Origin: Chryseobacterium sp.
GTDB lineage: Bacteria; Bacteroidota; Bacteroidia; Flavobacteriales; Weeksellaceae
NCBI GenBank assembly: GCA_017989575.1
Contig: JAGNPP010000143.1
Span: 1 to 6,783 of the forward strand
Direction of reading: 5' to 3'
Length of the DNA: 6,783 nucleotides
Under the pieces are notes generated by a model that saw only the letters and a list, made by a program, of their open reading frames with translations, did no database searches and was not told the origin of the DNA. How positions within the stretch are numbered: the stretch's first letter is position 1; each line of letters begins with the position of its first letter. The position numbers were made by a program, and so were the translations under genes. Shown piece by piece: positions 1-6,730 of this stretch.

Positions 1-1
1 G

Positions 2-856
2 GATTGGGTTGGCGGTCGTTACTCACTTTGGAGTGCGATTGGATTAAGTATAGTTCTTTCCGTTGGATATGAAAATTTCGAACAATTATTAAGAGGAGCT
101 CACGATACAGACGTTCATTTTCAAACTGCGGAATTAGAAAATAATGTTCCCGTTTTGATGGGACTTTTAGGAATTTGGTATCGTAACTTCTTTGCAGCAG
201 GAACTTATGCGATTTTGCCTTACTCTCAATACCTTGACCGTTTCGCAGCATATCTACAGCAAGGTGATATGGAAAGCAATGGAAAATCGGTGGACAGAAA
301 TGGCGAATTTGTAGAATATGAAACTGGACCAATCATTTGGGGAGAACCTGGAACCAACGGTCAGCACGCATTTTACCAATTGATTCACCAAGGAACAGAA
401 TTGATTCCTGCAGATTTCATTGCTTATGCAAAATCAGTGAATGAAGTTGGGGAGCATCAGGATATTTTGTTGGCAAACTATTTTGCACAGACAGAAGCTT
501 TGGCTTTTGGGAAAACGGAAGATGAGGTTTTCAATGAATTAAAATCATCTGGAAAATCTGAAGAGGAAACAGAATTCCTTTTACCATATAAAGTTTTTGC
601 AGGAAATACTCCGACCAATTCTTTCTTGTTTAAGGAGTTAACGCCGTTCACATTAGGACAATTGATTGCTTTGTACGAGCACAAGATCTTCGTTCAAGGT
701 GCCATTTGGAATGTTTTCAGTTTTGACCAATTTGGTGTTGAATTAGGAAAAGTATTGGCTGGAAAAATCCTTCCAGAATTGGAAGCAGAAGGAAATGTGG
801 AAACACACGACAGCTCTACAAACGGCTTGATCAATTATTACAAAGGAAATAAATAA
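2..856 (+). CDS. pgi: Glucose-6-phosphate isomerase, C-terminal part (5' end outside window)
   Basis: This is the C-terminal 284 residues of phosphoglucose isomerase, the cytoplasmic enzyme that interconverts glucose-6-phosphate and fructose-6-phosphate in glycolysis and gluconeogenesis. The frame is open from base 2, so the ATG at 155 is internal and not the start; about half of a protein of roughly 550 residues is missing upstream. The window begins inside the first family signature (DWVGGRYSLWSAIGL, bases 2-46). Next come QGDMESNGKSV and WGEPGTNGQH (from base 338), which carries the glutamate known as catalytic in the family, then the HQG histidine. The second signature, IWNVFSFDQFGVELGK (ending near 751), carries the conserved lysine. 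All catalytic residues expected in this half are present and the C-terminus looks complete. The methyltransferase gene follows after 3 bases, which suggests co-transcription. Identity is very secure. Confidence 0.97.
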   Translation, partial: DWVGGRYSLWSAIGLSIVLSVGYENFEQLLRGAHDTDVHFQTAELENNVPVLMGLLGIWYRNFFAAGTYAILPYSQYLDRFAAYLQQGDMESNGKSVDRNGEFVEYETGPIIWGEPGTNGQHAFYQLIHQGTELIPADFIAYAKSVNEVGEHQDILLANYFAQTEALAFGKTEDEVFNELKSSGKSEEETEFLLPYKVFAGNTPTNSFLFKELTPFTLGQLIALYEHKIFVQGAIWNVFSFDQFGVELGKVLAGKILPELEAEGNVETHDSSTNGLINYYKGNK

Positions 857-859
857 TTG

Positions 860-1486
860 ATGCTGAGTCGGGAATTCAAAGATAAAATCAAGAGGAAGAT
901 CAATTATTTTAAGTTGATTTTCAGCGGAGAAACCAAACATTTGAAAAGGGAAATCAGCATTTCCAAAAAATGGTTTGGCAATGACTATGGCGGTTTCTTC
1001 GTGGCGACAGATTTTGTGGATGAAAACTCGGTGGTTTACTCATTTGGAATTGGAGAAGACGTTTCTTTTGATACAGAAATCATCAAAAAATATAATGCAA
1101 ACGTTTACGGTTTCGATCCGACACCAAAATCAGTGAAATTGATCTCTGAGCAGACTCTTCCGGAGAAGTTCAAGTTTTATGATTTTGGAATCAGTGATAA
1201 AACCGGACCGGCGACATTCTACTTTCCAAAGAATCCGGATTTTGTTTCCGGAAGTGTGGTAGAACAAAGTAATATCGATCTCGAAAACGGAATCGATGTT
1301 CAGTTGAAAACATTGGACGATAAGGCTCATTTTCTTGGACATCAAAAAATTGATATTCTGAAAATGGACATCGAAGGTTCGGAATATGATGTGTTGGAAA
1401 ACATTGTAAAATCGAATCTATTCATCGGTCAGATTTTGATTGAATTTCACGATCGTTTTTTGAAAATGGTAAAGAAAGAACATTGA
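860..1486 (+). CDS. FkbM family SAM-dependent methyltransferase, cut short by a frameshift
   Basis: As read this encodes 208 residues starting at ATG 860; a TTG at 857, directly after the pgi stop, is a less likely start. It resembles the FkbM class of S-adenosylmethionine-dependent methyltransferases, which typically O-methylate sugars or other small acceptors; the acceptor here cannot be told. Visible motifs are the SAM-binding loop SFGIGEDVSFD (residues 61-71), the acidic end of the next strand in YGFDPTPKSV (83-92), and the family hallmark LKMDIEGSE (167-175), followed by the strand ILIEFHDRF (192-200). The frame stops at TGA 1484-1486, before the final helix and strand expected in this family. 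Those are found in the -1 frame immediately downstream (see the next entry). With one extra T in the 1456-1461 run the protein would be 242 residues and end at 1587. The gene may therefore be a recent pseudogene, a sequencing error, or a recoded gene. Confidence 0.85.
   Translation: MLSREFKDKIKRKINYFKLIFSGETKHLKREISISKKWFGNDYGGFFVATDFVDENSVVYSFGIGEDVSFDTEIIKKYNANVYGFDPTPKSVKLISEQTLPEKFKFYDFGISDKTGPATFYFPKNPDFVSGSVVEQSNIDLENGIDVQLKTLDDKAHFLGHQKIDILKMDIEGSEYDVLENIVKSNLFIGQILIEFHDRFLKMVKKEH
1456..1462 (+). other. Frameshift site: T6 run, slippery heptamer T TTT TTG
   Basis: Six T (1456-1461) followed by G. In the upstream frame the codons are CGT TTT TTG, which fits the X XXY YYZ pattern of a -1 ribosomal slip site; a -1 slip here enters exactly the frame that carries the missing methyltransferase C-terminus. 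Seven T would also restore the frame. I see no strong stem-loop or Shine-Dalgarno-like stimulator next to it, so a simple one-base deletion or a sequencing or assembly error in the homopolymer is more likely than programmed recoding. Confidence 0.6.
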
Positions 1487-1587
1487 GGGTTCTAGAAATA
1501 TTGAAAGAGAAAGGTTTCATTATTTTTGGAATTTCGGAAACCTTTGATGAAGTCTCTTTTATTAATAAAAATCTAATTAAAAAGTAA
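1459..1587 (+). pseudogene. Out-of-frame C-terminal segment of the FkbM methyltransferase
   Basis: Reading in the frame that begins at 1459 gives FFENGKERTLRVLEILKEKG, then FIIFGISETFDEVSF, ending NLIKK and TAA at 1585-1587. This is the expected end of an FkbM protein: an acidic/basic helix followed by a strand with a 'GIS...EVSF' pattern. The segment has no start codon of its own and joins HDRF of the upstream frame without loss if one T is added to the run at 1456-1461. It accounts for nearly all of the apparent gap between the premature stop at 1486 and folD at 1601. Because it still reads as good protein without further stops, the frameshift is recent, artefactual or tolerated. Confidence 0.8.
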
Positions 1588-1600
1588 AAAGAAAAGTAAA

Positions 1601-2485
1601 ATGGCACAAATTCTAGACGGACTCAAAGTCTCAAAAGAGGTAAAAGCTGAAATCAAAGAGGAAGTTGAAAGAATCCTCTCCAACAATAGAAGAGCGCCAC
1701 ATCTGGTTGCGATTTTGGTTGGGAACAATGGCGCAAGCAAAGCTTACGTCAACAGCAAAGTGAAAGATTGTGAGGAAGTTGGATTCGGTTCTTCGTTGAT
1801 TAAATTTCCAAGCACAGTTTCAGAATCGGAATTATTGGAAAAAATCGATGAGCTGAACAAGTCAAAAGATGTAGATGGTTTCATCGTCCAATTGCCTTTG
1901 CCAAAACAAATCGATCAGGAAAAGATCATTATGGCAATCGATCCGAGAAAAGATGTGGACGGTTTTCATCCAGAGAATTTCGGGAAAATGGCTTTGGAAA
2001 TGGATACGTTTTTGCCCGCAACGCCATTTGGAATATTGACATTATTGGAACGATATAACATCGAAACCAAAGGTAAGAATTGTGTGATAATCGGAAGAAG
2101 TAGAATTGTTGGGAAACCAATGAGCATCCTGATGGGAAGAAAAGATTTCCCAGGAAATTCTACAGTGACGCTAACGCACTCTTACACAGAACATATAGAA
2201 GAATATACAAAACAAGCCGACATCGTAATAACTGCTTTGGGCGATCCAAATTTTTTGAAAAAAGAAATGATCAAAGAAGGTGCAGTGATCGTAGATGTTG
2301 GGATTACACGAGTAGATGATGACTCAGAAAAAGGTTATCATCTTGCAGGCGATGTAGATTTTGAAAGCTGTGCAGAAAAAGCCGATTGGATAACGCCAGT
2401 TCCCGGTGGAGTAGGACCAATGACGCGCGCAATGCTGATGAAAAATACCATCATTGCCTATAAAACTTCGGTTTATAATGACTAA
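1601..2485 (+). CDS. folD: Bifunctional methylenetetrahydrofolate dehydrogenase / methenyltetrahydrofolate cyclohydrolase
   Basis: FolD (294 residues, normal length) oxidises 5,10-methylene-THF to methenyl-THF with NADP and hydrolyses it to 10-formyl-THF, supplying one-carbon units for purines and formyl-Met. It is cytoplasmic and normally a homodimer. The catalytic tyrosine and lysine lie in AYVNSK (Y49, K53). QLPLP (97-101) and KDVDGFHP (117-124) give the glutamine and aspartate of the folate site. PATPFGI (139-145) precedes the nucleotide-binding domain, where GRSRIVGKP (165-173) is the dinucleotide-binding loop. PGGVGPMT (268-275) near the end is the second family signature. No key residue is missing. 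The ATG at 1601 follows an A-rich stretch rather than a Shine-Dalgarno site, as is common in Bacteroidota, and starts 13 bases after the end of the restored FkbM frame. The 3' end overlaps queE by 8 bases. Confidence 0.97.
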   Translation: MAQILDGLKVSKEVKAEIKEEVERILSNNRRAPHLVAILVGNNGASKAYVNSKVKDCEEVGFGSSLIKFPSTVSESELLEKIDELNKSKDVDGFIVQLPLPKQIDQEKIIMAIDPRKDVDGFHPENFGKMALEMDTFLPATPFGILTLLERYNIETKGKNCVIIGRSRIVGKPMSILMGRKDFPGNSTVTLTHSYTEHIEEYTKQADIVITALGDPNFLKKEMIKEGAVIVDVGITRVDDDSEKGYHLAGDVDFESCAEKADWITPVPGGVGPMTRAMLMKNTIIAYKTSVYND

Positions 2486-3110
2486 AGAACAAGAAGACAT
2501 ATTATTAAAAGAAGGTAGAATGCTCCCAGTGATGGAGCATTTTTACACTATTCAGGGAGAGGGATTTCATGCTGGGAAAGCGGCGTATTTCATTCGTTTG
2601 GGCGGATGCGATGTTGGCTGTCATTGGTGTGATGTCAAGGAAAGCTGGGATCCAACGCTTCATCCATTAATGAGCACGGAAGAAATTGCAGAAACGGCCG
2701 CAAAATATTGCAAAACCATTGTTCTCACAGGCGGAGAGCCCTTGATGTGGAATCTTGAGATTTTGACTTCGAAACTGAAAGAATTAGGTTGCACCATTCA
2801 CATTGAAACTTCTGGCGCTTATCCAATGAGTGGACATTTGGATTGGATCACGCTTTCGCCAAAGAAAACAGGACTTCCGTTAGCCGATATTTATAATGAA
2901 GCGAGCGAGTTGAAGATGATTATTTTCAATCAAAATGATTTTAAATTTGCGCAAGAGCAAGGCGAAAAGGTGAATGAGAACTGTGAACTTTATCTTCAAA
3001 GCGAGTGGAGCAAGCGTGATGCGATGTATCCGAAAATCACAGATTTCATCCTAGAAAATCCCAAATGGAGATCTTCTATCCAAACGCATAAGTATCTGAA
3101 TATTCCTTAA
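2478..3110 (+). CDS. queE: 7-carboxy-7-deazaguanine synthase (radical SAM)
   Basis: QueE converts 6-carboxy-5,6,7,8-tetrahydropterin to 7-carboxy-7-deazaguanine, a step in the pathway to preQ0 and the tRNA base queuosine. The 210-residue protein has FYTIQGEGFHAGKAAYF (22-38) followed by the radical-SAM cluster motif GGCDVGCHWCD, a CX3CX2C set (C44, C48, C51) that binds the [4Fe-4S] cluster. LTGGEP (83-88) is the SAM-contacting GGE motif. ETSG (110-113), LSPKK (126-130) and the C-terminal QTHKYLNIP (202-210) are typical of the family. I chose ATG 2478, overlapping the folD stop by 8 bases; the frame extends to a TTG at 2454, but that would add eight unconserved residues. The overlap points to translational coupling with folD. 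Partner genes queC, queD and queF are not in the window. Confidence 0.95.
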   Translation: MTKEQEDILLKEGRMLPVMEHFYTIQGEGFHAGKAAYFIRLGGCDVGCHWCDVKESWDPTLHPLMSTEEIAETAAKYCKTIVLTGGEPLMWNLEILTSKLKELGCTIHIETSGAYPMSGHLDWITLSPKKTGLPLADIYNEASELKMIIFNQNDFKFAQEQGEKVNENCELYLQSEWSKRDAMYPKITDFILENPKWRSSIQTHKYLNIP

Positions 3111-3119
3111 ATTTGATTT

Positions 3120-4490
3120 ATGCAAAGACTTCGATATTCTCGATATTTCAAAACATTTGTGATTTTACTGGATATGATTCTGGTATCATCTGTATTTGTG
3201 ATTTATTATTGGAGAAACTTCGAAGTCAAATATGATTCCGAAACAATGGAGCAGAATCTTCTGTCCATCATACTTCTCTGCTTTTTTTGGCTGTTGCTGA
3301 GTGGGAGAACAAGATTGTATCACATCCCTAGAAACGTGACTTACACCATTTTTCTGGAAAGGATTTTGATCCACGTTTTTTTCTTCTTTCTGGGCGTCGT
3401 GATGCTGGGTAAAGTCAGTATGAATGATTTCCTAAAAACCGAAAGATTCTATCTTGCAGGCATTCTGTTGCTGGTGGTAATTCCTATCAAAAGTTTCATA
3501 TTTTTTCTTCTGAAATATCTTAGAAGTAAAGGTATTAATCACAGAAATATAATGTTCATAGGCGAAAGTGCATCTTCTGATATTTTGAGAGACATCATCC
3601 GACAAAGAAAAGATTATGGATTCAAAATCTATGATTATAATGACAATCCGTCGCAGATTGAGCATTTAATCAAGTTTTGGAAAGACCACGGAATTCACAC
3701 AATTTTTCTGCCATCGGAGTATTGTTTGGAGAAGTCTTTTGAGAATATGCTTTTCAAACAGGCGGAACTTAATAAAGTGAAAATTTCGCTCGTCCCCAAC
3801 ATCATTCAGAATGATTTTTTTGAATATGAATTCAATTATATAGAAACTGTCCCTATATTATCTCAGGCCAAATATCCGCTTGACTTTTTTACGAATCTTA
3901 CAATTAAAAGATTATTTGATTTGATATTTGCCATCATTGTTTTGGTTGGGATTTGTTCTTGGCTTTTCCCGATTATTATTTTATTAATCAAACTCAATGA
4001 TTCCAAAGGTCCTATTTTCTTTGTTCAGAAGAGATATGGCTACCACGATGAGGTTTTTGATTGTCTCAAATTCCGAACGATGAAGTCTGAGAATAACAAA
4101 TCGGACAAAACAACTTCCGTAGATGATGACAGGATTACGTCTATCGGGAAGTTCCTTAGAAAAACCAGTCTGGATGAGCTACCGCAATTCATCAATGTTT
4201 TGATTGGCAATATGTCCATTGTAGGACCAAGGCCGCATATGCTTTTGGTGGATGATTTTTACAAGCCGAAAATCAGCAGATACAGTCTCAGAAGTATGGT
4301 GAAACCAGGAATTACTGGTTTGGCGCAAGTGAGTGGACTGCGCGGCGATGAAGGTGATATGAACATTGGAATGAAAAAAAGAATACTAGCCGACTCCTTT
4401 TATGTGAAAAACTGGAGTTTTAGCATGGATATTGTAATCATTCTGAAAACCGTACTTTTACTCATCATTGGAGATAAAAATGCACGCTGA
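3120..4490 (+). CDS. Polyprenyl-phosphate sugar phosphotransferase (WcaJ/WbaP-like, exopolysaccharide initiation)
   Basis: A 456-residue inner-membrane enzyme of the polyisoprenyl-phosphate hexose-1-phosphate transferase family, which moves a sugar phosphate from a UDP-sugar onto undecaprenyl phosphate as the first step of exopolysaccharide, capsule or O-antigen-like glycan assembly. The N-terminal half has four hydrophobic segments (about 12-31, 46-61, 82-97, 111-131) and then a degenerate Rossmann-like region (about 141-235). The catalytic bacterial sugar transferase domain starts at the membrane-associated helix (about 263-291). It carries PIFFVQKR, KFRTM (317-321), SLDELPQ with the catalytic Asp-Glu pair (D352, E353), MSIVGPRP (365-372) and KPGITGLAQVSG (395-406). 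Length and domain order are normal and no motif is missing. The sugar (glucose, galactose or a modified hexose) cannot be read from the sequence. It lies 9 bases after queE, with no other glycosyltransferase in the window. Confidence 0.92.
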   Translation: MQRLRYSRYFKTFVILLDMILVSSVFVIYYWRNFEVKYDSETMEQNLLSIILLCFFWLLLSGRTRLYHIPRNVTYTIFLERILIHVFFFFLGVVMLGKVSMNDFLKTERFYLAGILLLVVIPIKSFIFFLLKYLRSKGINHRNIMFIGESASSDILRDIIRQRKDYGFKIYDYNDNPSQIEHLIKFWKDHGIHTIFLPSEYCLEKSFENMLFKQAELNKVKISLVPNIIQNDFFEYEFNYIETVPILSQAKYPLDFFTNLTIKRLFDLIFAIIVLVGICSWLFPIIILLIKLNDSKGPIFFVQKRYGYHDEVFDCLKFRTMKSENNKSDKTTSVDDDRITSIGKFLRKTSLDELPQFINVLIGNMSIVGPRPHMLLVDDFYKPKISRYSLRSMVKPGITGLAQVSGLRGDEGDMNIGMKKRILADSFYVKNWSFSMDIVIILKTVLLLIIGDKNAR

Positions 4491-4522
4491 TATTTTATCA
4501 GAAAAAGAACTAATTTTGCTGT

Positions 4523-5275
4523 ATGTTAAAACAATTTTTTGAAGCTATTGGTGAATATTTTTTGCTGTTGGGAAAAGCAATCAGCAAACCGCAAAAAAGA
4601 AATGTATATCTCAAACTCCTGGTAAGAGAGTTTTACGATTTGGGAGTCAACTCCTTTGGATTGGTACTTTTTACCTCTTTTTTTGTGGGCGCAGTTGTTG
4701 CGATTCAGATGTTCAATAATTTTGACGCTTCATCCTTTCCTATTCCTAATAGTTTTGTCGGATATGCTACAAAAACAGTATTGATTTTAGAGTTTTCTCC
4801 CACCATTATTTCAGTAATTCTTGCAGGAAAAGTAGGTTCTTACATTGCATCCAGCATCGGAACTATGCGTGTGACAGAACAGATAGACGCTCTTGACATT
4901 ATGGGGGTTAATTCACCTAATTTTTTAATATTGCCTAAGATTGTAGCCAGTGTTGTCTTCAACCCGATTTTGATTGCAATTAGTATTGTTGTTGGAATTT
5001 GGGGCGGATATGTTGCTGGATGGGCTACCGGGAGCTGGACTACGGCAGATTACATCACGGGAATCCAAATGTATATGCCATCATATTTTATTTGGTACGC
5101 CTTTCTGAAAACAGCAGTTTTTGCCTTTCTGATTGCAACCATCCCCGCCTATTTTGGTTACAACGTAAAAGGAGGATCCTTGGAAGTGGGGCGTGCAAGC
5201 ACACAAGCTGTGGTTTGGACTATGATTGCAGTGATTATTATGAATTTATTATTAACCCAGATGTTCCTAAGCTAA
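4523..5275 (+). CDS. mlaE: MlaE/YrbE-type ABC transporter permease (lipid transport)
   Basis: A 250-residue permease of the MlaE family, the inner-membrane subunit of MCE-type ABC systems that carry phospholipids or other lipids between inner and outer membrane. An amphipathic N-terminal region (1-40) precedes about five hydrophobic segments (near 43-63, 85-100, 143-168, 190-212, 228-248). The family hallmark lies in the cytoplasmic loop after the second: AGKVGSYIASSIGTMRVTEQ then IDALDIMGV (101-128), with the EQIDAL motif thought to contact the ATPase. Length is normal. The start at ATG 4523 is 32 bases after the sugar transferase gene. The stop is directly followed by the ATPase start (TAAATG), so the two are surely co-translated. 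The gene symbol is by family; orthology to E. coli mlaE in substrate or direction is not shown. Confidence 0.93.
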   Translation: MLKQFFEAIGEYFLLLGKAISKPQKRNVYLKLLVREFYDLGVNSFGLVLFTSFFVGAVVAIQMFNNFDASSFPIPNSFVGYATKTVLILEFSPTIISVILAGKVGSYIASSIGTMRVTEQIDALDIMGVNSPNFLILPKIVASVVFNPILIAISIVVGIWGGYVAGWATGSWTTADYITGIQMYMPSYFIWYAFLKTAVFAFLIATIPAYFGYNVKGGSLEVGRASTQAVVWTMIAVIIMNLLLTQMFLS

Positions 5276-6091
5276 ATGATAGAAGTTAAAGAATTAAGAA
5301 AAAGCTTCAATGGTGATGTTGAAGTTTTGAAAGGCATTACCACAACATTCGAAACCGGAAAAGTGAATCTAATCATCGGGCAAAGTGGATCTGGAAAAAC
5401 CGTTTTTCTGAAATCGCTTCTCAACGTTTATGAGCCTTCCAGTGGAGGAATTTTGTTTGATGGCAGAGATATTATGAATATGTCGAGAGAGGAGAAGCAA
5501 GGTCTGCGTGCAGAGATAGGAACAGTTTTCCAAGGAAGTGCATTATTCGATTCTATGACTGTGGAAGAGAACATCAGTTTTCCGCTGGATATGTTTACAA
5601 ATCTAACTTATCGCGAGAAAAAGAGAAAAGTTCTTGAGGTGATCGGAAGAGTAAACCTCGATAAAGCCAACAAAAAATTCCCATCCGAGATTTCTGGAGG
5701 GATGCAAAAAAGGGTTGCTATTGCAAGAGCGATTGTCAACAACCCGAAATATCTGTTCTGTGATGAGCCCAATTCTGGACTTGATCCTTACACCTCTAAT
5801 GTGATTGATGATCTGCTTTTGGAAATCACAAGAGAATACAACACGACTACCATTATCAATACGCACGATATGAACTCTGTGATGACGATTGGTGAAAAAA
5901 TCCTATATCTGAGACAAGGAATCAAAGAATGGGAAGGTGACAAAAATATGCTGACGACAGCAAAAAATAAAAATCTTATAGATTTCGTTTATTCCTCAGA
6001 GCTGTTCAAGCAATTGAGAGAATTTATGTTAGAAAATGATCAAACAAGTTTAATTAATGATAAACCAGAAGACAATGAAAAAACTAATTAG
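5276..6091 (+). CDS. mlaF: MlaF-type ABC transporter ATP-binding protein
   Basis: A 271-residue ATPase that would power the adjacent MlaE-type permease from the cytoplasmic face. All nucleotide-binding motifs are present: Walker A GQSGSGKT (35-42), Q-loop VFQGSALFDSMTV (84-96), ABC signature ISGGMQKR (139-146), Walker B and catalytic glutamate in YLFCDEP (159-165), D-loop SGLDP (167-171) and the switch histidine in NTHDM (195-199). The GSALFDSMTVEENI stretch after the Q-loop and SGGMQKR are characteristic of the MlaF/Ttg2A branch rather than other importers. A hydrophilic C-terminal tail (about 240-271) is less conserved and its coding sequence overlaps the start of the next gene by 17 bases. 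The ATG at 5276 abuts the permease stop and has no visible Shine-Dalgarno site, suggesting that ribosomes re-initiate after the permease. Confidence 0.94.
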   Translation: MIEVKELRKSFNGDVEVLKGITTTFETGKVNLIIGQSGSGKTVFLKSLLNVYEPSSGGILFDGRDIMNMSREEKQGLRAEIGTVFQGSALFDSMTVEENISFPLDMFTNLTYREKKRKVLEVIGRVNLDKANKKFPSEISGGMQKRVAIARAIVNNPKYLFCDEPNSGLDPYTSNVIDDLLLEITREYNTTTIINTHDMNSVMTIGEKILYLRQGIKEWEGDKNMLTTAKNKNLIDFVYSSELFKQLREFMLENDQTSLINDKPEDNEKTN

Positions 6092-6710
6092 TACGATTGG
6101 CGTTTTAGCAAGTGTATTTGCTTATTCGCAAGTAACAGTAGGATTGAGAGCGAATGCTTTACTTAATACTTCATCTGCAAGTTGGGATAATTTTAAGGGA
6201 GCAGTCAATACTGCGGTAGATTCAAAAGGAGATAATGCAACTGGCTTCAATGTTGGTTTAGCATTCAAAGTAGATTTCCCAATCAGTGGTTGGTTTGTAA
6301 TGCCAGAGGTGTACTACACGTCTTTCAAAAATACAGTTGAAACTACGAATGATGTAGAACTAGAAGCAAAGAGTAACAGAATTGATGTTCCGGTTTTGGT
6401 AGGACATAATTTCTTATTAGGGAAATTGGCAGCTTTCGCAGGTCCAGTAGCTTCTTATAATCTTTCTAAAGACAATACTTTTGGAGATTTCAAGGAAAAT
6501 GGGACTAAGGAATTTACTGTAGGTTATCAGATTGGAGCTCAGGCAACACTTTCTAAATTCGTAATCAACGCAAGATACGAAGGTGCTTTCTCTAAGGATT
6601 CTAGAAAGTTCATCAATGCTGGAGCAGGCGATGCAGGTAGTGAAACAGAAATCCGCTATGACAACCGTCCAAGTATGTTTATCGTAGGTATTGGTTATAA
6701 CTTCAAATAA
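6075..6710 (+). CDS. Outer-membrane beta-barrel protein (PorT/OMP_b-brl family)
   Basis: A secreted protein of 211 residues when started at ATG 6075. It opens with a signal peptide, MKKLISTIGVLASVFAYSQ, with likely cleavage before or after the Gln near residue 19. The frame reaches back to an ATG at 6057, but that would put six polar residues before the natural MKK start; a weak AGAAG lies 3 bases upstream of 6075. The mature part alternates polar and hydrophobic residues in short strands joined by Gly/Asn/Asp-rich turns, for example WFVMPEVYYTSF (73-84), RIDVPVLVGHNF (102-113), FTVGYQIGAQATL (147-159) and FVINARYEGAF (162-172). It ends MFIVGIGYNFK, with an aromatic residue next to the terminus as in outer-membrane barrels. 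The predicted small barrel fits the Bacteroidota outer-membrane beta-barrel families often labelled PorT or porin-like. Its substrate or role is unknown. It overlaps the ATPase gene by 17 bases and is last before the terminator. Confidence 0.85.
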   Translation: MKKLISTIGVLASVFAYSQVTVGLRANALLNTSSASWDNFKGAVNTAVDSKGDNATGFNVGLAFKVDFPISGWFVMPEVYYTSFKNTVETTNDVELEAKSNRIDVPVLVGHNFLLGKLAAFAGPVASYNLSKDNTFGDFKENGTKEFTVGYQIGAQATLSKFVINARYEGAFSKDSRKFINAGAGDAGSETEIRYDNRPSMFIVGIGYNFK

Positions 6711-6730
6711 TTAATCGAGAACAAAAAAGT

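Noticed and set aside
155..157. ATG at 155 as the start of a 233-residue protein
   Set aside because: The frame is open to base 2 and the upstream residues contain the first phosphoglucose isomerase signature, so this methionine is internal.
1521..1528. TATTTTTG, a possible -7 promoter box for folD
   Set aside because: It matches TAnnTTTG, but the upstream element is only an imperfect ATTG at 1500-1503, and the site lies in sequence that encodes the conserved FIIFGIS strand of the methyltransferase. A chance match is more likely.
1487..1600. Intergenic region between the methyltransferase and folD as a regulatory leader
   Set aside because: Most of it encodes the displaced C-terminus of the methyltransferase; only about 13 A-rich bases before folD are non-coding, with no stem-loop or riboswitch-like structure visible.
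4999..5289. A 96-residue open frame on the + strand inside the permease gene
   Set aside because: It lies almost wholly within mlaE in another frame, has no recognisable domain and a composition rich in Cys, Arg and His typical of shadow frames.
478..5866. Several 60-90 residue open frames on the - strand (for example 478-684, 1130-1345, 3432-3665, 5603-5866)
   Set aside because: Each lies opposite a well-supported + strand gene, shows no motif or plausible start context, and is explained as an antisense shadow.
5979..5986. TAGATTTC, considered as a promoter for the outer-membrane barrel gene
   Set aside because: The last base departs from the consensus and no TTG element lies at a suitable distance upstream; the 17-base gene overlap favours expression from the upstream transcript.
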